Part shown: piece by piece, positions 13,957 through 20,630 of the stretch
Numbering within the stretch: the stretch's first letter is position 1
Layout: each line of letters opens with the position of its first letter
DNA from: an uncultured Lentisphaerota bacterium
GTDB taxonomy: Bacteria > Verrucomicrobiota > Kiritimatiellia > RFP12 > UBA1067
DNA length: 34,772 bases
Direction of reading: 5' to 3'
Assembly (NCBI GenBank): GCA_946413265.1
Contig: CAMKJU010000033.1
Coordinates: forward strand, 1 to 34,772
The notes under the pieces: generated by a model
Seen by the model: only the letters and a program-made list of their open reading frames with translations
Told to the model about the DNA's origin: nothing
The model's database searches: none
Position numbers and translations under genes: made by a program

Positions 13957-13997
13957 TTGTTGGTTCTCCTTTTTGGTTGTTGTTTACTTCGCCTTCG

Positions 13998-14010
13998 GGT
14001 GATTATCACC
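13998..14010. promoter_or_regulatory. Palindromic operator copy 1
   Basis: GGTGATTATCACC, a perfect 13-bp palindrome, about 40 bp before the start of the 224-aa gene. No good -35/-10 pair surrounds it. Confidence 0.65.
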
Positions 14011-14034
14011 TCTTGGCAAAAAGAAATCATCGGC

Positions 14035-14250
14035 CTATGCGGACTTCTTCAAGAGGTGATTATCACCTCCGGCCAAAAAAAACTGAATCAGTTGGGCCAG
14101 CTTTTCGCCGACGGACACGCCGTCTGCCTTGCACTTCTCGACGAAGGCAACGAGATCGTCATGCTCCAGTTCACAGGTAAGCAACTCCGTAATCTTCCCC
14201 GTGCCAAAATCGCACGCGCTCTGCACGGCGGTCTCTGAATTACTGTTCAT
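14035..14250 (-). CDS. Phage hypothetical protein, 71 aa
   Basis: ATG at 14250 (MNSNSETAVQSACDFGTGKI) overlaps the end of the RHH gene by 11 bp. The product is helical and acidic (CELEHDDLVAFVEKCKADGV, SVGEKLAQLIQFFLAGG). As the partner of a short RHH protein under an operator-controlled promoter it could be a co-regulator; a toxin role cannot be judged. Confidence 0.55.
   Translation of the reverse strand: MNSNSETAVQSACDFGTGKITELLTCELEHDDLVAFVEKCKADGVSVGEKLAQLIQFFLAGGDNHLLKKSA
14055..14067. promoter_or_regulatory. Palindromic operator copy 2
   Basis: A second GGTGATTATCACC, inside the last codons of the 71-aa gene (it encodes the GGDNH segment). Flanking bases extend the dyad to GAGGTGATTATCACCTC. 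It is 57 bp from copy 1. Confidence 0.65.
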
Positions 14251-14407
14251 CGTTGTTGTCCTTTCTGACTTCTTGCCGCACCAGCTCTTCAAGCAAGTCC
14301 TTGGCAGTCATGCCGCGCGCCTTCGCTGCGGCCTTGAACGCCTCGGCCAATTCTTTCGGGACGTACCCGCCTATCATGGCCTTGCTCTTTTTTCTCTGAC
14401 TTGGCAT
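14240..14407 (-). CDS. Ribbon-helix-helix regulator, 55 aa
   Basis: From ATG at 14407: a basic N-terminus (MPSQRKKSKAMIGGYVPKEL) followed by AEAFKAAAKARGMTAKDLLE and ELVRQEV. This is a strand-helix-helix of the CopG/Arc class. It is the first gene of the leftward operon, 52 nt from the predicted start of transcription, so it is the best candidate to bind the GGTGATTATCACC sites and repress its own promoter. A longer in-frame start would run across that operator and is rejected. Confidence 0.72.
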   Translation of the reverse strand: MPSQRKKSKAMIGGYVPKELAEAFKAAAKARGMTAKDLLEELVRQEVRKDNNDEQ

Positions 14408-14465
14408 TGTCGGTTCCTGTTTTTTTGGTTCTCTTGTTTTGCCCTTTTTGGGGCTTTCGGCGCAA

Positions 14466-14494
14466 AGTATACCACGGTGATTATCACCGCGCAA
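14466..14494 (-). promoter_or_regulatory. Leftward promoter with operator copy 3 in its spacer
   Basis: On the minus strand TTGCGC (14489-14494), 17 bp, TATACT (14466-14471), with the extended -10 TGG. The third GGTGATTATCACC (14476-14488) fills the spacer exactly, so a bound repressor would exclude RNA polymerase. It heads the whole leftward phage-like cluster. Confidence 0.75.
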
Positions 14495-14552
14495 GCACAA
14501 AATCATAATTTTTTCATGGACGGCAAATGTGCCGCCCATGCGTGGCTAATTA

Positions 14553-14777
14553 TGCTATAATACGCGGCATGAAAACGAAACAGATCAGACCGCGCGCACG
14601 TCCACCCACGCGCGCGCACAGAGAAAAACGGGTGTGGTACTTTCGCGCTTGCGACATACGGCGAAATATGAAAAAGCCGCGTAAAAAAGAGCGCATAAAA
14701 CCCCCGTCTTGCCATCGTGCCCCGTCTCTTGCCCCATTTTTTTTGAACCGTCCGAGGCTTAGTCGGGCGGTTTTTTC
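14553..14777 (+). ncRNA. Possible short rightward transcript, extended -10 to terminator
   Basis: TATGCTATAAT (14551-14561) is an extended -10 box on the plus strand with no matching -35. A terminator stem (CCGTCCGA/TCGGGCGG, 7-nt loop) followed by six T lies near 14748-14776. A transcript of about 200 nt would result. The in-frame ATG at 14569 reads through the terminator and gives a very basic peptide with no family, so an RNA is as likely as a gene. It occupies the border between phage-like and chromosomal DNA. Confidence 0.3.
14748..14776 (+). terminator. Rho-independent terminator
   Basis: An 8-bp stem (CCGTCCGA ... TCGGGCGG, one G-T pair) with a 7-nt loop is followed by TTTTTT on the plus strand. 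In the opposite direction, downstream of recR, the T-run is poor (TTC), so its main action is rightward. Confidence 0.65.
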
Positions 14778-14781
14778 ATGC

Positions 14782-15393
14782 TTATGCGGGGCAGCGGTGG
14801 ACGATTGCGCGCCGCAGCGTGAGGGGGTCTGAATACGCGACGCCAGAATCGGCCGGCAGGCCGAAGGCGAGACGCGTCACCTTCACGGGCGCGTTTGTGG
14901 AGGGGAACTCGCGCAGAGTCTCCACCAGGTATCCGGCCGTCGCGTCCCCTTCCATGTCCGTCGAAAGCGCAAGGAGCACCTCGCCGAACCCCTCGCGCGC
15001 GATGCGGTCCTTCAGCTCGGCGATGCGGAGCTTGTCGGGGCCGCAGTGGCGTACGGGGGAGAGCTTGCCGGCGAGGACGTGGTAACGTCCGCGGAACGCG
15101 CCGGACGACTCGATCGTCACGACGTCCGCAGCCTCCTCCACCACGCACACCACGCCGCCGTCGCGCGTCGCGTCCGTACAGAGCGCGCATGGATCCTCGC
15201 CGCGCACCGTGAACGCGCCGCAGCGCGCGCACGCGCATACGTTCGTCTGCGCGTCGCGCAGGGCGAGGACAAGCGGCTCAAGCAGACGCTCCGGCTCGCG
15301 CACGAGCGCAAGCGCGGCGCGTCCGGCGCTGCGTCGGCCGAGGCCGGGCAGGCGGCCGAGGTTCCGCACGAGGTTTTCGATCGGCGCGAGCAT
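14782..15393 (-). CDS. recR: Recombination mediator RecR
   Basis: 203 residues from ATG at 15393, the normal RecR length. The N-terminus has the helix-hairpin-helix LVRNLGRLPGLGRRSAGRAA. The zinc finger CARCG...CALC uses C55, C58, C69 and C72. The Toprim domain follows (VVCVVEEAADVVTIESSGAF ... GEVLLALSTDMEGDATAGYL). RecR works with RecF/RecO to load RecA at gaps. The start overlaps the ybaB stop by one base (TGATG), so the two are translationally coupled. Confidence 0.95.
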   Translation of the reverse strand: MLAPIENLVRNLGRLPGLGRRSAGRAALALVREPERLLEPLVLALRDAQTNVCACARCGAFTVRGEDPCALCTDATRDGGVVCVVEEAADVVTIESSGAFRGRYHVLAGKLSPVRHCGPDKLRIAELKDRIAREGFGEVLLALSTDMEGDATAGYLVETLREFPSTNAPVKVTRLAFGLPADSGVAYSDPLTLRRAIVHRCPA

Positions 15394-15710
15394 CACTGCC
15401 CGAAGAGGCCCGACATCCCGCCGGACTTCATCATGTTCGCCATCTGCTCCTGCGTCGCCTTCTTGACGTTCTTGAGCGCGCCGCTGATGACGTTGAAGAG
15501 CATGGTCTCGAAGCGCTCCTTCTTGCCGGAAACGACTTCGGCCCACGTCTCGGGCGCGATCTTGATCGACGTGATCGTCATGTCGCCGCGTGCCGTGGCC
15601 GTGATGCCGCCGTTGGAGTACTCCACCGTGATCTTCTCGATTTCGGCCTGAAGCTTCTTAGCCTCGCTGCGCATCTGCATGGCCTGTTTGATTCCGTCAA
15701 AGAATCCCAT
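15393..15710 (-). CDS. ybaB: YbaB/EbfC nucleoid-associated protein
   Basis: 105 residues, typical length. An N-terminal helix (GIKQAMQMRSEAKKLQAEIE), three strands (ITVEYSNGGITATARGDMTI) and a C-terminal helix with KKATQEQMANMM then GGMSGLFGQ are diagnostic. YbaB binds DNA as a dimer and is usually encoded with recR, as here. It overlaps the upstream Fis-like gene by 14 bp. Confidence 0.95.
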   Translation of the reverse strand: MGFFDGIKQAMQMRSEAKKLQAEIEKITVEYSNGGITATARGDMTITSIKIAPETWAEVVSGKKERFETMLFNVISGALKNVKKATQEQMANMMKSGGMSGLFGQ

Positions 15711-16056
15711 AACTAACTCCGTTCTTTTTTGCTTTGTATGAAATCACCCTCGGCGTCGTCTTCAACAGACGCGCGGCTGCCGAGACGTTGCCGCGTGCCC
15801 GTTTGAGCACCTGCTCCAGAATCGCTTTCTCAAAGGCCGCATGGATCTCCTGCCAGCTTTCGCCGTTCCAGACGAAGCGCGGCCGTGAGAGTTTCGCCGC
15901 CCAGCGCCGCACCGCAAGCGGAAGATCCGCGACCTCCACGGACTCGCCGAAACTCACGAGTTCCGCCTCGCGCGCGGCGCGTGCCTTGTCCGCGGGGTTC
16001 TTCCACGGATAGGCGTCAAGCGCCGCACGGGCCTCCTCAGACCAGCTTCTTTCCAC
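15697..16056 (-). CDS. Orphan Fis-type HTH protein, resembling the C-terminus of a sigma54 activator
   Basis: 119 residues. The C-terminal FEKAILEQVLKRARGNVSAA, ARLLKTTPRVISYKAKKNGV is a Fis-family helix-turn-helix. The N-terminal half (ALDAYPWKNPADKARAAREA, ELVSFGESVEVADLPLAVRR) aligns in layout with the end of the AAA+ domain of NtrC-type activators (YPWPGNVREL ... I-x3-DLP), but WPGNVREL is degraded and the ATPase core is absent. It cannot activate sigma54 polymerase and is more likely a stand-alone DNA-binding protein. It overlaps purC by 20 bp and ybaB by 14 bp. Confidence 0.75.
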   Translation of the reverse strand: MERSWSEEARAALDAYPWKNPADKARAAREAELVSFGESVEVADLPLAVRRWAAKLSRPRFVWNGESWQEIHAAFEKAILEQVLKRARGNVSAAARLLKTTPRVISYKAKKNGVSYGIL

Positions 16057-16939
16057 TCAGCTCCTCGTATGCCTTCACGTAGATCTCGCGCGTGCGTGCG
16101 ATCACGTCGTCCGGAAGCACAGGCCCCGGAGGTTGGTGGTTGAAGTGGATGGAATCAAGCCAGTCACGCACGAACTGCTTGTCGAGCGACGGCGGGTTCG
16201 CGCCCACCGCGTAGGAAGACTGCGGCCAGAAACGGGAACTGTCGGGCGTGAGCACCTCGTCCGCGAGGATCAGCGAGCCGTCCGCGTCCTTGCCGAACTC
16301 GAACTTCGTATCCGCGATGATGATGCCGTGCTTGAGCGCGTAGTCCGCCGCCTTCGTGTAGAGGCCGATCGTGGCGTCCTTGAGGCGCTTCGCCGTGTCC
16401 GCGCCCACGAGCGCCTCAGTCTGCGCGTAATTGATCGCCTCGTCGTGGTCGCCGATCGCCGCCTTCGTGGTGGGCGTGAAAAGCACCTCGTCGAGCTTGG
16501 AGGCGTTCTGGTAACCTTCGCGGAGCTTCTGTCCGTTAACCGTACCGGACTTCTGGTACTCCTTCCAGCCGCTGCCGGTGAGGTAGCCGCGCGCGATACA
16601 CTCCACCTCCACCATGTTCACCTTCTTCACGAGCATAGAGCGTCCGCGCAGGTCGTCCTTCACGCCCTGGAGCGCGGCGGGATACTGGTCAACGTCCGCC
16701 GTGACGAGGTGGTTCTTCATGCCGAGGAAGTCGAGCCAGAAGAGCGAGAGCTGGTTGAGCACCTTGCCCTTGTCCGGCACGCCGCACGGGAGGATCACGT
16801 CGAACGCGCTGATGCGGTCCGTGACCACCATCAGGAGCGTGTCGCCGAGGTCGAACACGTCGCGCACCTTCCCGCTCTTCGGCGGGGGAAGGCCTGGAAT
16901 GCGCGTTTCGAGAAGCGCATGGTTCTTGTCGTATTTCAT
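16037..16939 (-). CDS. purC: SAICAR synthetase (phosphoribosylaminoimidazole-succinocarboxamide synthase)
   Basis: 300 residues from ATG at 16939. It condenses CAIR with aspartate using ATP in purine synthesis. Signature blocks are SGKVRDVFDLGDTLLMVVTD, RISAFDVILP, VECIARGYLTGSGWKEYQKS and GIIIADTKFEFGKDADGSLI followed by LADEVLTPDSSRFW. The length fits the longer fungal-like bacterial form rather than the 240-residue E. coli type. AAAGGA lies before the start. Its likely promoter has TATAAT at 16968-16973, overlapping the stop of the Wzz-like gene. Confidence 0.95.
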   Translation of the reverse strand: MKYDKNHALLETRIPGLPPPKSGKVRDVFDLGDTLLMVVTDRISAFDVILPCGVPDKGKVLNQLSLFWLDFLGMKNHLVTADVDQYPAALQGVKDDLRGRSMLVKKVNMVEVECIARGYLTGSGWKEYQKSGTVNGQKLREGYQNASKLDEVLFTPTTKAAIGDHDEAINYAQTEALVGADTAKRLKDATIGLYTKAADYALKHGIIIADTKFEFGKDADGSLILADEVLTPDSSRFWPQSSYAVGANPPSLDKQFVRDWLDSIHFNHQPPGPVLPDDVIARTREIYVKAYEELSGKKLV

Positions 16940-16967
16940 CTTGCAAATCCTTTCAGATACGGGGAAG

Positions 16968-16976
16968 ATTATACCA
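16968..16976 (-). promoter_or_regulatory. purC extended -10 box
   Basis: TGGTATAAT on the minus strand; the hexamer is 16968-16973 and contains the TAA stop of the upstream gene. No good -35 is visible. Confidence 0.5.
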
Positions 16977-18171
16977 AATCGCCGTCCGTGCTTCCAGTAT
17001 GGAAATTGCGGTGGTGGTGACGGTGGCGGTGACGGGGCGCCGAGGGCCAGAGTATCCCCCACAGAATCCACAGCAGCACCGGCAGTCCGCCGCCTACCGC
17101 GAATGCGATGCGCGAATCGGGGAATACGGGTTTCGACGGCACGGACGCCGCGCGCACCACGCGAACGTGGTCCGCATCCTGTCCGGCCGCCACGCGCATC
17201 TCGTTCTCCTTCTTCAGCGCCTCCTCGTACATCTCGCGCGTGACCCTCTTCTCTTCCTGCAGTCGCTCGATTCCGCCGCTGGCCTCGGTCGCGCGGAGAC
17301 TCATTCCCTCCAGTTCGGCGCGCAGGCCGCTGGCCGTGCGGCGAAACGCCTTCAGCTGGTTCTGGGCGGCCATCAGGTTGCTGTCCGCCACGGCGGACGC
17401 CCCCACGACCACGTCCGCGAACTGCTTCGCCGTCGAGACCAGCATCTTCTTCGCAATCTCCACCTCAGGATGCTCCTCCGTGTACTTGGAGCGCAGGTTG
17501 GCAAGGCGGCTCCGCGCGGCGGACCATGCGGCGTGGGAGCGTCGCACCTCCGACTCCTTTGGCACCGACGACGGAAAAGCGCCAAGGTCTCCAGGACGCG
17601 TCCGCGCCACCTCCATGAAACTCGCCAACGTCTCGGCCTCCCGCACGCGCTTCTCCTGTTCGAGGATGTTGGCGGTGGCCTGCGCGAGACTCTGCTCGAG
17701 TAGACGCCGCTCCGAAGCCTGCGCGTCAGTCGCGCTGGCCGTACGCAACGCAAGCAGTTTCTGCGTGATGCGCTCGTCAGCCTCACGCAGCCGCCCAACT
17801 TCCGCGCTGATCTGCGTAGTGGCCTTGCTGAAACGCGACGCGTTCGCCTTTTCCGTGTACGCAACGAGCGCCTCCGCGGCGGCGTTGGCGCGCGCCGCCA
17901 CGTCTTCGCCGCTCGCCCCGCGCGCGGTCACCGAGACGAGACGCGACCTCGGCACGCGCTCTATTTCCGCGCCCGCAAGCTCTCTGGCCAGTTCCGCACG
18001 CCATACCTCGAGGCGCGTGTTGAGGTTTTCCTCGAACCCGCCCTCGGCCTGGTGTCCGAAAGCGACCTCGCATTCGCACCGGGCCTCGTAACGCGGCGTC
18101 ACAAAACGGCACACGCCCCACGCCGCGCCGAGTCCGACGGCGAGAAGCAATATTAAGGAAAGAAAACGCAT
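16969..18171 (-). CDS. Wzz/GumC-like polysaccharide chain-length or co-polymerase protein
   Basis: 400 residues. A membrane helix (residues 2-24), an extracytoplasmic region with long coiled coils (about 100-345), the PxxP-like block VVRAASVPSKPVFPDS, and a second membrane helix (FAVGGGLPVLLWILWGILWP) give the Wzz topology. No C-terminal tyrosine kinase is attached. The short cytoplasmic tail is His-rich (RHRHRHHHRNFH). It likely controls surface glycan length. It starts 19 bp after the Gfo/Idh/MocA gene, so they may share a transcript. Confidence 0.75.
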   Translation of the reverse strand: MRFLSLILLLAVGLGAAWGVCRFVTPRYEARCECEVAFGHQAEGGFEENLNTRLEVWRAELARELAGAEIERVPRSRLVSVTARGASGEDVAARANAAAEALVAYTEKANASRFSKATTQISAEVGRLREADERITQKLLALRTASATDAQASERRLLEQSLAQATANILEQEKRVREAETLASFMEVARTRPGDLGAFPSSVPKESEVRRSHAAWSAARSRLANLRSKYTEEHPEVEIAKKMLVSTAKQFADVVVGASAVADSNLMAAQNQLKAFRRTASGLRAELEGMSLRATEASGGIERLQEEKRVTREMYEEALKKENEMRVAAGQDADHVRVVRAASVPSKPVFPDSRIAFAVGGGLPVLLWILWGILWPSAPRHRHRHHHRNFHTGSTDGDLV

Positions 18172-18190
18172 AATGCCACACCCAGAGCTT

Positions 18191-19168
18191 TCAGACTAGT
18201 GACTTCACGAGCGCAACGGCATCGCGCGCATCGCGGGCAGAGAGAATAGGCTTTACGGCTCGTCCCCGCACGACGTCGAGGAAATAGCGCTGCTCGGCCT
18301 CGTAGGCCGAACGCGCGGAAACCTTCGGCGCATACGGCTTCCCCTTCTGCGGATAGACCATGAACGGCGCAGCGCGCTTCGCGTCGAACACGACCGTGGC
18401 ATCTTCAAGCACCACGCGGAACGACGCCTCGAACCCGTGCGTCTTCGAGACGGCCCACGAGGCGGTCGCCGTCACCACCTTGTCGGGGTAGGCGTAGCGC
18501 ACCTGTGCGTGGTCGAGAAGCCCGCCGGCGCGACGGTGTACCACGGCGTCTGTGCCCTTCGGCGGGCCGAAGAGGAAGCGCACCATGTCCGCATCGTGGA
18601 TGTGCAGGTCGAGGAGACAGCCGCCCGACTTCTTCTCGTCGAAGAACCAGCCGTGCGTGCCCTTGCCGTCCGGCGGCGGCGTGACGCGGGAGAACTCCGC
18701 CGCCACAACCTTGCCGTACTTGCCGGAGTCGATCAGCTTCTTGAGCGCCGCGTACTCGGGCCAGAAGCGGAGACAGTGGCCCACGAGAAGCGTCCGCCTC
18801 GCGCGCTTCGCGGCGGCGAGCATCCGGTCGCAGGACGCCACGTCGAGCGCCATCGGCTTCTCGCAGAGCACGTGGCAGCCGGCCTTCAGCGCGGCGACCG
18901 TCGCCTCCGGGTGGAGCGGCGTGGGAAGCGTGACGTCCACGACGTCGAATCCACCCGCCGCAAGCATCTTCCCCATGTCGTCGTATAGGTCAATGCCCGT
19001 GAAGTCGGTGGAGGCGTCCACGCCCGCGATGTTCCCGTCCGAAACATCGCGGAACTGCGCGAGATTGGCGTCGCAGATCGCGACAACGCGAGCGCCGGGA
19101 ATCCGTTTCCAGTTCCCGTAGTGCAACCGGCCCATGAAGCCGAAACCGACAATTGCAATTTTTTCCAT
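18191..19168 (-). CDS. Gfo/Idh/MocA-family NAD(P)-dependent sugar dehydrogenase
   Basis: 325 residues. Residues 1-120 form a Rossmann fold: AIVGFGFMGRLH (GxGxxG), then VVDVTLPTPLHPEATVAALK and HVLCEKPMALDV, the EKP motif whose lysine binds substrate. The C-terminal domain holds GGCLLDLHIHDADMVRFLFG, with the active-site HxxD. The substrate is unclear; coupling to a Wzz-like gene suggests nucleotide-sugar or surface-glycan metabolism. The ATG lies about 6 nt from a -10 box (TATATT, 19175-19180) with no ribosome site, so the mRNA is probably leaderless. Confidence 0.88.
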   Translation of the reverse strand: MEKIAIVGFGFMGRLHYGNWKRIPGARVVAICDANLAQFRDVSDGNIAGVDASTDFTGIDLYDDMGKMLAAGGFDVVDVTLPTPLHPEATVAALKAGCHVLCEKPMALDVASCDRMLAAAKRARRTLLVGHCLRFWPEYAALKKLIDSGKYGKVVAAEFSRVTPPPDGKGTHGWFFDEKKSGGCLLDLHIHDADMVRFLFGPPKGTDAVVHRRAGGLLDHAQVRYAYPDKVVTATASWAVSKTHGFEASFRVVLEDATVVFDAKRAAPFMVYPQKGKPYAPKVSARSAYEAEQRYFLDVVRGRAVKPILSARDARDAVALVKSLV

Positions 19169-19174
19169 GCGGAT

Positions 19175-19204
19175 AATATATCACACTCCTCCCCGTTTCG
19201 GCAA
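19175..19204 (-). promoter_or_regulatory. Leftward promoter for the Gfo/Idh/MocA gene
   Basis: TTGCCG (19199-19204), 18-bp spacer, TATATT (19175-19180) on the minus strand; the start of transcription falls at or next to the ATG at 19168. Confidence 0.5.
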
Positions 19205-19209
19205 GGGTA

Positions 19210-19218
19210 TGGTATACT
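19210..19218 (+). promoter_or_regulatory. Rightward extended -10 box for dnaX
   Basis: TGGTATACT, ending 7 bp before the dnaX ATG (19226). No -35 match and no ribosome site in the seven bases between. Confidence 0.5.
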
Positions 19219-19225
19219 AGTGACC

Positions 19226-20608
19226 ATGAGCGAAAATCAGGTCCACATCGCGCTGCCGCTGAAATACCGCCCCAAGACGTTCGACGACGTCGTGGGACAG
19301 GAACACGTCACGCGCACCCTCCGCAACGCGATCGCCTCCGGGCGCATCGCCAACGCCTATCTCTTCGTCGGCTCGCGCGGCATCGGCAAGACGACGCTCT
19401 CGCGTATCTTCGCGAAGGCGATCAACTGTCCCACCCCGAACGGCGTGGAGCCCTGCGGCACGTGCGAGAGCTGCCGACAGATCGCCGAGGGGCGTTCCAT
19501 CGACGTCACGGAGCTCGACGGCGCCTCGCACAACAAGGTAGAGGACGTGCGCCCGATCATCGAGGGCGTCCAATTCAAGCCCGCCTCGTCGAAGTACAAG
19601 ATCTTCATCGTCGACGAGTGCCACATGCTCACCCCCGCCGCGTGGAACGCCCTCCTCAAGACCCTAGAGGAACCGCCGCCCTACGTGCGCTTCATCTTCG
19701 CGACGACTGAGGGTGACAAGCTGCTCGCCACGATCATCTCCCGCTGCCAGCGCTTCGACCTCCGGCGCATACAGACGCACCAGATCGCCGCCCGCCTCCG
19801 CTACATCTGCGAGAAGGAAGGAATCGACGCCACCGAGGACGCGCTCCTCGCCATCGCGCGCGGCGCGGAGGGTGGCATGCGCGACGCACTTTCGTCGCTC
19901 GACCAGCTCATCGCGTTCACGGGCGAGAAGATCACCGAAGAGGACGCCCTCGGCGTGTTCGGCCTCGTCTCGCGCAAGTCGCTGGAAGACCTCGCCGGCG
20001 CCATCCTCACGGGCGACGCCGCCGCCATTCTCCGCGCCGTGGAGAGCTTCGACTCGGCGGGCAAAGACATGCGCCGCCTCGCGGGCGAGCTGATGCAGCA
20101 TTTCCGCAACCTCCTCGTGTGCCAGACGCTCGGCGGCAACGCCGCGGGGATCGAGGCCACGCCCGACCAGGTCAAGGTCCTGCAGGAACAGGCGAAGCTC
20201 TGTCCCGCCTCGCGTCTCTTCCGCGTCACCGACCAGCTCGCCGAGATGCAGGACAAGCTGCGCTACGTGCTGAGCGTACGCACGCTCATCGAGATGACGC
20301 TCCTGCGCGCCGCACGTGTGGCGACGGTGGCGTCGATCGAGGAGGTGCTGAAGGCTGTGCGAGAGTTGGCGGCGGGGCAGGGCGGAGCGGCGGCACCGGT
20401 GGTGCCGCCAGCATCTGCGGGCCAGAGGCCCGCCACCCCGACTCAGGTTGCGCCCGCCACCCCGATTCAAGCTGCGCCCGTGCAAAAGCCTCAAACTCCG
20501 CCGAAACCGGAGCTAAGCGCAGAAGAGCGGCAGAAGATTCTCGATGACGACAAGCTAAACAATTTGCTCAAGGTGCTTCCTGGAGCCAAGATCACCGACC
20601 TGCGCTAG
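19226..20608 (+). CDS. dnaX: DNA polymerase III tau/gamma subunit
   Basis: 460 residues. The clamp-loader ATPase is complete: KYRPKTFDDVVGQEHV, Walker A GSRGIGKTT, zinc cysteines in INCPTPNGVEPCGTCESCRQ, Walker B IFIVDECHML, and sensor FATTEGDKL with the SRCQRF arginine. Domain III follows, then an Ala/Pro/Gln-rich linker (residues 390-440) and a short helix DDKLNNLLKVLPGAKITDLR. It is closer to gamma length than to full tau. Unusually, recR and ybaB are not adjacent but lie 4 kb away on the other strand. An earlier in-frame start lies inside the divergent gene and is rejected. Likely leaderless. Confidence 0.95.
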   Translation: MSENQVHIALPLKYRPKTFDDVVGQEHVTRTLRNAIASGRIANAYLFVGSRGIGKTTLSRIFAKAINCPTPNGVEPCGTCESCRQIAEGRSIDVTELDGASHNKVEDVRPIIEGVQFKPASSKYKIFIVDECHMLTPAAWNALLKTLEEPPPYVRFIFATTEGDKLLATIISRCQRFDLRRIQTHQIAARLRYICEKEGIDATEDALLAIARGAEGGMRDALSSLDQLIAFTGEKITEEDALGVFGLVSRKSLEDLAGAILTGDAAAILRAVESFDSAGKDMRRLAGELMQHFRNLLVCQTLGGNAAGIEATPDQVKVLQEQAKLCPASRLFRVTDQLAEMQDKLRYVLSVRTLIEMTLLRAARVATVASIEEVLKAVRELAAGQGGAAAPVVPPASAGQRPATPTQVAPATPIQAAPVQKPQTPPKPELSAEERQKILDDDKLNNLLKVLPGAKITDLR

Positions 20609-20630
20609 GGTTCCGCCCACTACGCCACCA

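Noticed and set aside
19121..19225. Longer start for dnaX
   Set aside because: It would lie inside the divergent dehydrogenase gene, and the DnaX family begins at the conserved block just after 19226.
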